Positions 7,477 through 14,234 of a stretch of 18,270 nt of DNA are shown in pieces (positions within the stretch are counted from its first letter, which is position 1; each line of letters begins with the position of its first letter). The stretch comes from an uncultured Ruminococcus sp. Its GTDB lineage: Bacteria; Bacillota; Clostridia; Oscillospirales; Ruminococcaceae. The notes under the pieces were generated by a model, which was not told where the DNA came from, ran no database searches, and saw only the letters and a program-made list of their open reading frames with translations. Position numbers and translations under genes: made by a program. The DNA lies in the NCBI GenBank assembly GCA_945867875.1, contig CAMBJF010000028.1, positions 1-18,270 of the forward strand. The letters are read 5' to 3'.

Positions 7477-8169
7477 TTACATTATGTTTGAAAAAAGCGA
7501 TGCGCCGATAACTGTCAGCACACCCGATACAACAATGGAAAGACTGCTCATTGCGCCCTCGACCTCGCCTATTTCCATCGCCTTTGCGGTGCCTATGGCG
7601 TGTGACGATGAGCCGAATGCTATGCCCACTGCAACGGGCTCGGTTATTTTAAATATCCTGCATACAAATTTTCCGATAACATTTCCGAGAATTCCTGTGA
7701 TGATTATAACAACCACAGTCAGGTTTACAAAGCCTCCAAGCTCCTCCGACACGCCCATTCCGATAGCCGTGGTGATGGATTTGGGCAGGAAGGTCACAAA
7801 TTCCTCGTGGCTCAGACCGAATATGACCGCAAGCACTGTTATGCACAAAAGCGATGTGAGCACACCTGAGACGATCCCTGCCGCAACGGCTTTGAGATTC
7901 TTTTTCAGCAGCTGAGTTTGTTCATAAAGAGGAACGGCAAGGCATACGGTGGCAGGGGTCAGGAGGTAGCTTATATATTTTGCACCGCTGTTGTATGTTT
8001 CGTATTCGATGCCGCCGAAAGCAAGTATCGCTATGACTGCAATTATGGCGATAAGAAGGGGATTTATGACCGCAAGCTTTGTCTTGTTGTGAAGAACCAC
8101 TCCGACACCGTAGCACAGCAGGCTTATGACTGCCCCGAAAAATACCGATGTTTCAAATATATCATTCAT
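7477..8169 (-). CDS. lrgB: LrgB/CidB-family membrane protein (pyruvate transport partner)
   Basis: A 230-residue, highly hydrophobic protein with about six to eight membrane segments. Family hallmarks are LLTPATVCLAVPLYEQ, the FLPKSITTAIGMGVSEELGG stretch and GIAFGSSSHAIGTAKAME near the C-terminus. LrgB works with LrgA. The pair was first described as modulating murein hydrolase export and lysis, but homologues in B. subtilis (PftAB) and S. mutans import pyruvate. An upstream in-frame start exists at 8214, but the ATG at 8169 gives the normal N-terminus (MNDIFETSVFF). It overlaps the lrgA stop by 8 nt, so the two are translationally coupled. The linked PdhR-like regulator favours the transport role. 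Confidence 0.92.
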   Translation of the reverse strand: MNDIFETSVFFGAVISLLCYGVGVVLHNKTKLAVINPLLIAIIAVIAILAFGGIEYETYNSGAKYISYLLTPATVCLAVPLYEQTQLLKKNLKAVAAGIVSGVLTSLLCITVLAVIFGLSHEEFVTFLPKSITTAIGMGVSEELGGFVNLTVVVIIITGILGNVIGKFVCRIFKITEPVAVGIAFGSSSHAIGTAKAMEIGEVEGAMSSLSIVVSGVLTVIGASLFSNIM

Positions 8170-8527
8170 TGCCCTTTTTCTTCCTTTCAGTTCTGATAAC
8201 AAGCTGGGTGACACAGCCCGACACAGCCATAACAGCCACAGTTGAGATAAGTGTTATTACAAAATAAACCAATATATTTGATTTTATATCGCCCCAAGAC
8301 TCGATAAGACCCACAGCGGCAGGAACGAACATAACGGGCATTATCTCTATCATCAGCTTTGCCGTATCGTGGACATCATCAAGCTTTATCACTTTAAGAT
8401 GCAGGCACAGATACATTATCACCAGTCCCCATATGCTTGCAGGAACGGGAAGAGGGATAAACATATTCATAAGCTCCCCGATAAATGACACCAAAAGTAT
8501 CAGTCCGAATTGTTTTAAGTATTTCAA
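8162..8527 (-). CDS. lrgA: LrgA/CidA-family holin-like membrane protein
   Basis: A 121-residue protein with four predicted membrane helices and the family core GELMNMFIPLPVPASIWGLVIMYLCLHLKVIKL followed by EIMPVMFVPAAVGLIESW. A short charged tail (RTERKKKGNE) follows. LrgA is the small partner of LrgB in what is now regarded in several Firmicutes as a pyruvate uptake system, earlier as a holin-like pair. The start codon is TTG at 8527, chosen because GAGGTGA lies 4 nt upstream and no ATG precedes it in frame. It is the first gene of the operon, with a 20-30 nt leader that begins inside the operator. Confidence 0.92.
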   Translation of the reverse strand: MKYLKQFGLILLVSFIGELMNMFIPLPVPASIWGLVIMYLCLHLKVIKLDDVHDTAKLMIEIMPVMFVPAAVGLIESWGDIKSNILVYFVITLISTVAVMAVSGCVTQLVIRTERKKKGNE

Positions 8528-8541
8528 GAGATCACCTCATA

Positions 8542-8562
8542 ATAATTGGTACTACCAATTAT
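8542..8562. promoter_or_regulatory. GntR operator, PdhR/LldR-type palindrome
   Basis: A perfect 10-bp inverted repeat (8542-8551 and 8553-8562) around one central base, reading ATAATTGGTA-C-TACCAATTAT. Its heart, AATTGGT-nnn-ACCAATT, matches the consensus known for PdhR and LldR, both FCD-type GntR proteins. It overlaps the -10 and start point of the lrgA promoter, the classic position for repression, and the operon's last gene encodes such a protein. Confidence 0.85.
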
Positions 8563-8586
8563 ACACCCTACAGCTTTCGTCGTCAA
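8558..8586 (-). promoter_or_regulatory. lrgAB-gntR operon promoter
   Basis: On the minus strand, TTGACG (8586-8581), a 17-bp spacer and a perfect TATAAT (8563-8558). Half of the -10 lies in the palindromic operator, so an occupied operator should block polymerase. Confidence 0.85.
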
Positions 8587-8751
8587 TATTCTTTGCAGTG
8601 CCTTATCAATAATCGTAGGATTTAACATAAATAATTCGGCATAATGCGATAAAAATAGGCGAAATAACAATGCGAAAATGTGGGACATATCTGCTTTGAA
8701 GTAAAGACAGCTTTTCTTTGGCAGATTTTTCGGCACCCGTACAGAAAAATC
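8587..8751. other. Intergenic stretch between divergent operons
   Basis: No gene is supported here. The only structure I see is an inverted repeat, AGATTTTTC (8723-8731) with GAAAAATCT (8743-8751), around a 12-nt loop. It abuts the -35 of the riboswitch promoter and could be an upstream operator or a hairpin; neither can be shown. The short open frames crossing this stretch have no recognisable protein content. Confidence 0.5.
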
Positions 8752-8780
8752 TTGACATTATATGTAATATATGCTAAACT
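8752..8780 (+). promoter_or_regulatory. Promoter of the cobalamin-riboswitch operon
   Basis: A perfect TTGACA at 8752-8757, a 17-bp spacer, and TAAACT at 8775-8780 as a weaker -10. Transcription would begin near 8787, about 18 nt before the riboswitch P1 stem. Confidence 0.75.
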
Positions 8781-8804
8781 CTTATTATATTTGAATAATT
8801 ATCG

Positions 8805-9002
8805 GAACACAGGTGCAAAACAGATAAGAAAATTATCTGCCGAGCCTAATAAGGAATCAGGTGCGAATCCTGAGCAAGGCCGTTGCCGTATTTTGTCTTA
8901 AAGCATACAAGATGTAATGTCAGTCACTGGGAAATTATCCCGGGAAGGCGTATGTGAGCCGTTTTTTCGGCGGGCAATAAGTCGGAATACTTGCCTGTGT
9001 TC
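8805..9002 (+). promoter_or_regulatory. Cobalamin (B12) riboswitch aptamer
   Basis: Closed by a perfect 9-bp P1, GAACACAGG (8805-8813) with CCTGTGTTC (8994-9002). Inside are the class hallmarks: GCCTAATAAGGAATCAGGTG and GAATCCTGAGC (P3-P4 region, about 8842-8876), then the B12-box-like AGTCACTGGGAAATT and CCCGGGAAGGCG (about 8922-8950). It precedes a cobalt chelatase and a corrinoid-type ABC uptake system, as expected of a B12-repressed operon. The exact subclass needs a covariance-model search. Confidence 0.93.
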
Positions 9003-9228
9003 TTCCCATGATCGGGTGTTGTTTATAGTCTGCGGAACTCCGGAACGTAAATGATGATGTGATATGCAAAAAAGGCTGTTTTTAACGGCTTTATTTGTGT
9101 TATGCCAAAACTGATAAAAGACTTTTTTATCGGTTATTGGTATTACTCTGCTTTTGACCGAAAAATTTATCATCGGTCAAGGGCTTTGTTTGCGTGCCAT
9201 ATCATCAATTAAGTGAAATAAGACGTTA
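9003..9228 (+). other. Long riboswitch linker with two extra hairpins
   Basis: 226 nt between the aptamer and the terminator with no supported gene. Two stems are visible: a 10-bp one with a T-G pair (9110-9119 with 9125-9134) and a perfect 8-bp one (TTGACCGA 9154-9161 with TCGGTCAA 9173-9180). They may form the anti-terminator or relay part of the expression platform; I could not derive a clean alternative pairing by eye. Confidence 0.5.
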
Positions 9229-9268
9229 AACATTATTCGGACATTGGTTCGGATAATGTTTTTTTATT
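9229..9268 (+). terminator. Intrinsic terminator of the riboswitch expression platform
   Basis: A 14-bp stem with two G-T wobbles (9229-9242 with 9247-9260), an ATTG loop, and a run of T residues to 9265. It lies only 12 nt before the cbiK ribosome site (GAGGA, 9280-9284), so termination here would switch off the whole operon when cobalamin binds. Confidence 0.88.
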
Positions 9269-9289
9269 TATTAGGAAATGAGGAATTTG

Positions 9290-10060
9290 ATGAAAAAGGC
9301 AATTATTGAAGCGTCATACGGAACAAGCTACACAAATGCACTTGATAACTCGGTGCTTGCTTTGCAGAAAAGGTTCAAAGAGGATTTTGCGGATTATGAT
9401 GTATTCACCGTTATCACAAGCGGAATGGTCCGTTCGGCACTTGCGAAAAAGGAAATCATTTTTGATGACCTTGATACTATGCTTGAAAGGCTGAAAAATG
9501 AGGGTTACGATGAGGTCATTATCCAGCCAACACATCTGATACCGGGTATTGAGTATGAAAAAATATGCGCATCGGCGGAAAATCATAAGGGCGATTTTTC
9601 AGTGCTTTCAATTGGTGCACCGCTGCTTGATGATAAACGTGATATTGAGAAAATTTGCAGTATCATTGCAGAAAAATATCCCGATGAGACGGTTATCCTT
9701 ATGGGACACGGCACAGAACACCGTGCAAATGAAATTTACACTCTTGTTGATGAGATATGCAGAAAGTCGGGCTATAAAAATATTTATACTGCCACCGTTG
9801 AAGCCAAACCGACAATAGATGATGTTATTGATTCGCTGAAAGCAGACGGGATATCGGCAGTGACCCTGATGCCCCTTATGCTTGTTGCGGGAGACCACGC
9901 ATCAAACGATATGGCGGGAGATGAGCCCGACAGCTGGAAAAATAAGCTTGAAGAAGAGGGCTTTGAGGTAAAGTGTGTTCTGAAAGGTCTTGGGAAATAT
10001 CCCGAAATAAAGGATATCTACTGTGAGCATATAAGAACTCTTATAAAGGAAGGTAAATGA
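9290..10060 (+). CDS. cbiK: Anaerobic sirohydrochlorin cobaltochelatase CbiK
   Basis: A 256-residue class II chelatase that inserts Co2+ into sirohydrochlorin in the anaerobic (early-cobalt) cobalamin pathway. It has the two-lobe fold with IIEASYGTSYTNA at the N-terminus. The three metal ligands known from Salmonella CbiK (His145, Glu175, His207) are all present: His in LMGHGTEHRAN (about 140), Glu in ATVEAKPT (about 171) and His in VAGDHASNDMAGD (about 203). An ATG at 9278 is in frame, but 9290 has the better ribosome site (GAGGA, 5 nt). It is the first gene under the B12 riboswitch and overlaps the next start by 4 nt (ATGA). No other cobalamin synthesis gene is in the window. There is no signal peptide, so it is cytoplasmic. 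Confidence 0.95.
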   Translation: MKKAIIEASYGTSYTNALDNSVLALQKRFKEDFADYDVFTVITSGMVRSALAKKEIIFDDLDTMLERLKNEGYDEVIIQPTHLIPGIEYEKICASAENHKGDFSVLSIGAPLLDDKRDIEKICSIIAEKYPDETVILMGHGTEHRANEIYTLVDEICRKSGYKNIYTATVEAKPTIDDVIDSLKADGISAVTLMPLMLVAGDHASNDMAGDEPDSWKNKLEEEGFEVKCVLKGLGKYPEIKDIYCEHIRTLIKEGK

Positions 10061-11115
10061 AGATTAAAAGAAAAATGATATCCGCATTTATGGCGGCGGC
10101 AATGATAATGTCTGTTTCGGGCTGTTCTTCCGAGAGCTCCAATGCGGGAGTGGGCGGTTTAAAAAATGCCGATTCTGTGGACAAAGTAACGGAAGACGAG
10201 GCGGCTATCCTTGTTACGGGTGAGGATTATCCTCTCACTGTGCGTGATTATCTTAAATATGAGACCACTATCGAAAGCAAGCCCGAAAGAGTTGCAGTAA
10301 TGTCGGGAACTCCGCTGAATATCTGGTATGACCTTGGCGGAAAGTCTGTATGCACCTCCGATGTAAGCAGCAATATTCGCCTTACCGAGGGATATGAGGA
10401 CGAGATAAAGGCACTCCCCCAGATAGGCCCTGTTTACTCGATAGATATGGAATCGGTAATAGCCGAAGAGCCTGACTTTATCATTGCGCAGGTGGGCACA
10501 CAGTCCACACAGGGCTCAAAGCTACGTGAAATGGGATATAATGTGATAAAAACAAATATCAGAGGCTTTGACGATGTTGTTGCTACATACCGTGCATTCG
10601 GAAAGCTTCTCGGTCAGAACGAGCTTGCAGAGCAGCGCATATCCGAGCTTGAAAAGGGCAAAAAGGAGATAACCGACAAGCTGCCCGATGATGATATTTC
10701 GGTCGTTATCCTTTATGTGACCTCCAAATCTCTTGCGGTCAAGCTTGACAACAGCATTGCTGGGAATATTGCAAAAATACTTGAGCTTGACAACATCGCT
10801 TCCGACCTTCCTCCCGATACGGTAGGTTCAGAAACAACGCCACTTGATATTGAGTATATCGTTGAAAATGACCCCGATTATGTTCTTGTAACAACAATGA
10901 TTTCAAGCAATGCCGAGGCAAGAAAGACGGTCGAGGAGCAGTTTGCTTCAAATCCTGCGTGGAACTCCGTAAATGCTGTGAACGAGGGCAGAGTGATATA
11001 TCTTCCTCAGCAGTATTATCTTTACAATGCAGGCCCTTATTATGTTGACGCAATAGAATATATGGCACAGAGCATTTACCCCGAAATATACGGAGAGGCG
11101 GAAGTGTTTGATTGA
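10057..11115 (+). CDS. Substrate-binding lipoprotein of a BtuF/FecB-type ABC importer
   Basis: A 352-residue exported lipoprotein. The signal peptide MKIKRKMISAFMAAAMIMS ends in the lipobox VSGC, with Cys about residue 23 as the lipidated residue. The mature part is a class III periplasmic-binding fold (PF01497): KPERVAVMSGTPLNIWYDLGG, then SIDMESVIAEEPDFIIAQ, a long bridging helix (~185-215), and in the C-lobe VIYLPQQYYLYNAGPYY. This class binds cobalamin, haem or ferric siderophores. The riboswitch and the cbiK neighbour favour a corrinoid or cobalt-linked ligand, but the sequence alone does not decide. It is translationally coupled on both sides: ATGA overlap with cbiK, and TGATG overlap with the permease. 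Confidence 0.88.
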   Translation: MKIKRKMISAFMAAAMIMSVSGCSSESSNAGVGGLKNADSVDKVTEDEAAILVTGEDYPLTVRDYLKYETTIESKPERVAVMSGTPLNIWYDLGGKSVCTSDVSSNIRLTEGYEDEIKALPQIGPVYSIDMESVIAEEPDFIIAQVGTQSTQGSKLREMGYNVIKTNIRGFDDVVATYRAFGKLLGQNELAEQRISELEKGKKEITDKLPDDDISVVILYVTSKSLAVKLDNSIAGNIAKILELDNIASDLPPDTVGSETTPLDIEYIVENDPDYVLVTTMISSNAEARKTVEEQFASNPAWNSVNAVNEGRVIYLPQQYYLYNAGPYYVDAIEYMAQSIYPEIYGEAEVFD

Positions 11116-12106
11116 TGGAAAAAACATCGTTCAGAGATACGGCGGCATTTAAGATACTTGTGCTTGCTGTTCTTGCGGCGGCAGTGGCTGCGGCATTCAT
11201 TATCGGAAATATCGTGGGAACAATGGATATTTCGGCCTCCGATATAATCGAGACTATCTCGGGAAATCACACGGGAACGAACAACAAGGTCATCTGGAAC
11301 ATAAGACTGCCGAGAATGATACTTGCCGCTCTTGTTGGGATAAATCTTGCCCTTGCGGGGTCAATCCTTCAGGAAGTAATGAAAAATCCCCTTGCCGACC
11401 CGTCGATAATCGGAATAAGCAGCGGTGCAGGCCTTTTTGGAATACTTATACTGGTAGTCTTTCCTCAGTGGCAGAACCTAGTTCCCATAGTGGCATTTGC
11501 GGGAGCTATGCTTGCGGCGGCGATAATATATCTGCTGGCGTGAAAAGGCGGCATAGACCCTACAAGGATAGTCCTTTCGGGCGTTGCGGTGTCCGAGCTT
11601 TTCGGTGCGGGAATTTTGGCGATACTGGTATTTTTCAGCGACAGAGTGCACGGCGCTCTCACCTTTATGAATGGCAGCCTTTCATCACGAAGCTGGGGAG
11701 AAGTCCATATAATTCTGCCTTATACCATAATAGGACTTATACTTGCCGTTCTCTTTGCGGACAAGCTGAATATCCTTGTGCTGGGTGATGACACGGCAAG
11801 GGGACTGGGGCTTAATGTTGAGCTTACGAGACTTGGCTTCACGGCTCTTGCGGCGCTCCTTGCGGCTTCTGCGGTAAGCGTTGTGGGGCTTCTTGGCTTT
11901 GTGAGACTTATCGTTCCCACAGCATAAGGCTCATTCTCGGAAATAATTATAAAATAATGTTCCCCGCAACGGCTCTGCTCGGAGCGGCTCTCGTAATGTT
12001 CAGCGACACCTTTGCAAGAACAGTTTTAAGTCCCACGGAGATACCTGTGGGAATAGTAATGGCAGTGCTCGGAGTTCCGTTCTTCCTGTATCTGCTTAGA
12101 AAGTAG
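11115..12106 (+). pseudogene. BtuC/FecCD-type permease with a TGA and a 1-nt deletion
   Basis: The membrane subunit of the importer, broken twice. The ATG at 11115 overlaps the previous stop (TGATG). Residues 1-142 include the FecCD hallmark (GSILQEVMKNPLADPSIIGISSGAG). A TGA at 11541-11543 then stands where homologues have Trp (LLA-W-KGGIDPTR), and the same frame continues to 11918. After RLIVP the frame fails. Adding one C to the CCC run at 11916-11918 restores VPHSIRLILGNN and the C-terminus ...EIPVGIVMAVLGVPFFLYLLRK, ending at TAG 12104-12106. Repaired, the protein is 330 residues with about 8-10 membrane helices, normal for the family, which supports both corrections. Either the gene is newly dead or these are sequence errors. 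Confidence 0.88.
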
Positions 12107-12112
12107 GCGTTT

Positions 12113-12601
12113 ATGGAAAAGGTCATATTATCTGTAAAAGACCTCTGTGCAGGTTACAGGAACCGCCGTATCCTTGACGGCATAAGCCTTGATATACACA
12201 GGGGAAAGGTGTATTCCATAATCGGACCCAACGGCTGCGGAAAGACCACGCTTATTAGGACTATGAGCCGAAATCTCCGTCCCGAAAGCGGCGATGTGCT
12301 CCTTGACGGCAGCAACATTTTCAAGACCAATACCAAGCTTGTGGCACAGAAAATGGCTGTCCTCGGTCAGACTGATACAAGTATGAGCGATATCACCGTC
12401 AAAACACTTGTCGAGTACGGCAGATATGCCCATAAAAAATGGTGGGCAGGCTCTGACGGTGCGGATACAAGGATAGTTGAATGGGCGATTGCGAGAACGG
12501 GAATGACAAAGCTCCAAAACCGTAAGATATGGCAATTACAACAGCATTGTTTTTTGCGGCATTTGCTGCGGCTCACAAGGTCGCTTCCGAGGAAGCCGTA
12601 A
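12113..12601 (+). pseudogene. BtuD/FecE-type ATPase, truncated at an ABC-ABC junction
   Basis: The N-terminal ~140 residues of the importer's ATP-binding subunit: LCAGYRNRRILDGISLDI, Walker A GPNGCGKTT (38-46) and the Q-loop region (VLGQTDTSMSDITV). In the family NRKIWQL is followed by SGGERQR (the signature) and then Walker B. Here the sequence instead passes at about 12529-12540 into DNA from inside an exporter gene, out of frame, and runs 20-odd meaningless residues to TAA 12599-12601. The signature, Walker B and H-loop are all absent, so this piece cannot hydrolyse ATP. It begins 6 nt after the permease stop, as expected for a btuCD pair. Confidence 0.9.
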
Positions 12602-13761
12602 ACCAGCAGGAGGCACAGAACAAGCTTGTCGGAACGGTCATCGAATATATAAAGGGAATGCCTGTTGTAAAGGCATTCAACCTTGCGGGGAAAAGCCACA
12701 AGGCAACATCGGAGGATTTTCTCAGACTCACCGAGGCTCAGATAAAATTTGAGAAACGTTTTTCAACGCCCATTATCGTTTCGCAGTGCATGACGGGACT
12801 TTGCATTTCGGCAGTTATTTTTATCTGCGGATATGTGGGACTTAACGGCGGAATGGAACTGCCTTTTGTTCTTGCAATGTCAGTGTTTGCCTTTGACCTT
12901 GCAGCTCCAATGCTTGCACTTATAAACATAACCGCATTCAGAGTTGCAGATGCTTCCCTTGACCGTTATGACAAAGTAAAACAGACAGCGGTAATGGATG
13001 ACAGCGGAAAAGCAGTTAAGCTCAAAAATTTTGACATTGATTTTAAAGACGTGACATTCGGATACAACGAGTCGGCTGTTATTAAGGATATGAGCTTTCA
13101 TATTCCACAGCATAGTATGACCGCACTTGTGGGAAAAAGCGGCTGCGGAAAAAGCACCGTCGTAAACCTTATTGCCCGTTTCTGGGATACTGATTCGGGT
13201 ACGGTAAGCATTGGCGGAACTGATATCAAAGCAATGACAACGGAAAGTCTTCTCGAAAATATAAGCGTTGTTTTCCAAAATGTATATCTGTTTAACGATA
13301 CCGTTTTTAACAACGTAGCTTTTGGAAAAAAAGGTGCTACTAAGGAAGATGTTATCGCAGCCTGCAAAAAGGCACGATGCCACGAGTTCATATCCGCTCT
13401 TGAAAACGGTTATGATACCGTGATAGGCGAAGGCGGCTCGACTCTTTCGGGAGGTGAGAAGCAGAGAATATCCATTGCAAGGGCAATCCTTAAAGACGCA
13501 CCCATAGTTCTGCTCGATGAAGCGACAGCCAGCATTGATCCAGATAATGAAGCATATATCCAGCAGGCTATAACCGAGATGGTAAAGGGAAAAATGCTTG
13601 TTGTTATTGCTCATAAGCTCTCTGCAGTAATGGGAGCGGATCAGATACTTATGATTGAAGACGGTCAGATAACCGCAAGAGGAACTCATTCTCAGCTTCT
13701 TAAAGCAAGTCCTGCTTATCACGAGCTTTGGGAAAAGCAGAATCTTGTCAGAAAAATTTAA
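12529..13761 (+). pseudogene. ABC exporter (fused TMD-NBD), N-terminus missing
   Basis: 410 residues of a half-transporter that should be about 570-600 long. The remaining membrane part (~1-145) starts within a helix (MAITTALFFAAFAAAH), includes the coupling-region sequence EYIKGMPVVKAFNL, and has two further helices. The ATPase domain is complete: Walker A GKSGCGKST (202-210), Q-loop VVFQNVYLFND, signature LSGGEKQR (306-313), Walker B IVLLDEATASID and H-loop VIAHKLS. About 165 N-terminal residues (three or so helices) are absent, replaced by the truncated importer ATPase. The apparent ATG at 12529 is an internal Met without a ribosome site. It resembles the IrtAB/YbtPQ-like group, which usually acts as a pair; the partner is missing and may have been lost in the same event. 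The NBD reading frame is still intact, so the event is recent or artefactual. Confidence 0.85.
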
Positions 13762-13770
13762 AAATATAAC

Positions 13771-13806
13771 AAAGTCCGTGCCGATATTTTTATTCGTACG
13801 GACTTT
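13771..13806. terminator. Hairpin after the exporter fragment
   Basis: AAAGTCCGT (13771-13779) pairs with ACGGACTTT (13798-13806) around an AT-rich loop containing TTTTTA. There is no clear U-tract, so it is a weak terminator candidate that probably closed the riboswitch operon. Confidence 0.5.
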
Positions 13807-13875
13807 GACGTATTTACAAAATAATTTCGTCTTCAACTTTTGTTTTGATTTATAATAAGGAATTATCACCCCCAA

Positions 13876-13913
13876 CCCCGCATAAAATATCATAATTCCA
13901 AATGATAACGGGG
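13876..13913 (+). promoter_or_regulatory. Hairpin that could hide the ribosome site of the SpoIIID-like ORF
   Basis: CCCCG (13876-13880) pairs with CGGGG (13909-13913), with an inner TATCAT (13888-13893)/ATGATA (13902-13907) stem. The GGGGGAG at 13910-13916 is the ribosome site of the ORF at 13921, so folding would mask it. No regulator or ligand is apparent. Confidence 0.4.
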
Positions 13914-13920
13914 GAGAGAT

Positions 13921-14076
13921 ATGAACGAGCTGACATTCGATGACAAAAAAGAAAGATCGGAAATATTAGGGGAATATATAATCGAAAAAAAATCCACCGT
14001 GAGGGCTGCTGCAAAAGCTTATGGAATAAGTAAATCTACGGTACATATGGAAGGGACAAAAAAGAAAAAATTCTGA
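13921..14076 (+). pseudogene. spoIIID: SpoIIID-like sporulation regulator fragment
   Basis: A 51-residue frame, too short to be called automatically. Residues 11-42 (GEYIIEKKSTVRAAAKAYGISKSTVH) match the helix-turn-helix of SpoIIID, the mother-cell sporulation regulator of about 85-95 residues. The following basic C-terminal region of the family is absent: after STVH the frame goes MEGTKKKKF and stops at TGA. Shifting by one base in the A-run at 14065-14070 reads KKILTGLYVIIR, loosely like the family's next segment, and then stops again. It is therefore a decayed copy or a truncated HTH peptide. The ribosome site GGGGGAG is good and 4 nt away. It marks descent from a spore-former; it does not prove sporulation. 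Confidence 0.7.
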
Positions 14077-14100
14077 CGGGTTTGTATGTCATCATCAGAT

Positions 14101-14126
14101 AAGAGCTTGTTTTTTGCGCTCTTTTT
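14101..14126 (+). terminator. Weak terminator after the SpoIIID-like fragment
   Basis: AAGAGC (14101-14106) pairs with GCTCTT (14118-14123), followed by TTT. The stem is only 6 bp and the loop 11 nt. No gene is seen in the rest of 14077-14234 apart from the opposing terminator at its right end. Confidence 0.4.
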
Positions 14127-14181
14127 CGGGATTAATTTATGGCTTTGATTACTATTTATGGGCTTCTTTAGGCTTTATAGT

Positions 14182-14214
14182 GAAAAGAGACTGCTGCAGC
14201 GTTTGCTGCAACAG
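14182..14214 (-). terminator. Intrinsic terminator of the secreted-protein operon
   Basis: A 10-bp stem with one wobble (14214-14205 with 14200-14191), an AAAC loop on the minus strand, then TCTCTTTTC. It lies 20 nt after the stop of the large secreted protein. Confidence 0.8.
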
Positions 14215-14234
14215 CCCCGTCTGAAATTATGCAT

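Noticed and set aside
8680..8901. 73-codon plus-strand ORF across the riboswitch promoter
   Set aside because: It runs through the -35/-10 and into the conserved aptamer, with no protein family resemblance.
1684..11543. General reassignment of TGA to tryptophan
   Set aside because: lacZ, GT8 and others use TGG for Trp throughout, and TGA is a working stop in tightly packed genes (TGATG at 11113-11117, ATGA at 10057-10060 and 17273-17276).
12880..13893. 337-codon minus-strand open frame opposite the exporter
   Set aside because: It lies antisense to a complete ABC ATPase domain with all motifs. The cysteine- and lysine-rich translation has no family resemblance.
13921..14076. Transposase helix-turn-helix remnant
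   Set aside because: The YIIEKKSTVRAAAKAYGISKSTVH pattern and its position from the N-terminus fit SpoIIID better. There is no DDE-domain sequence downstream in any frame.
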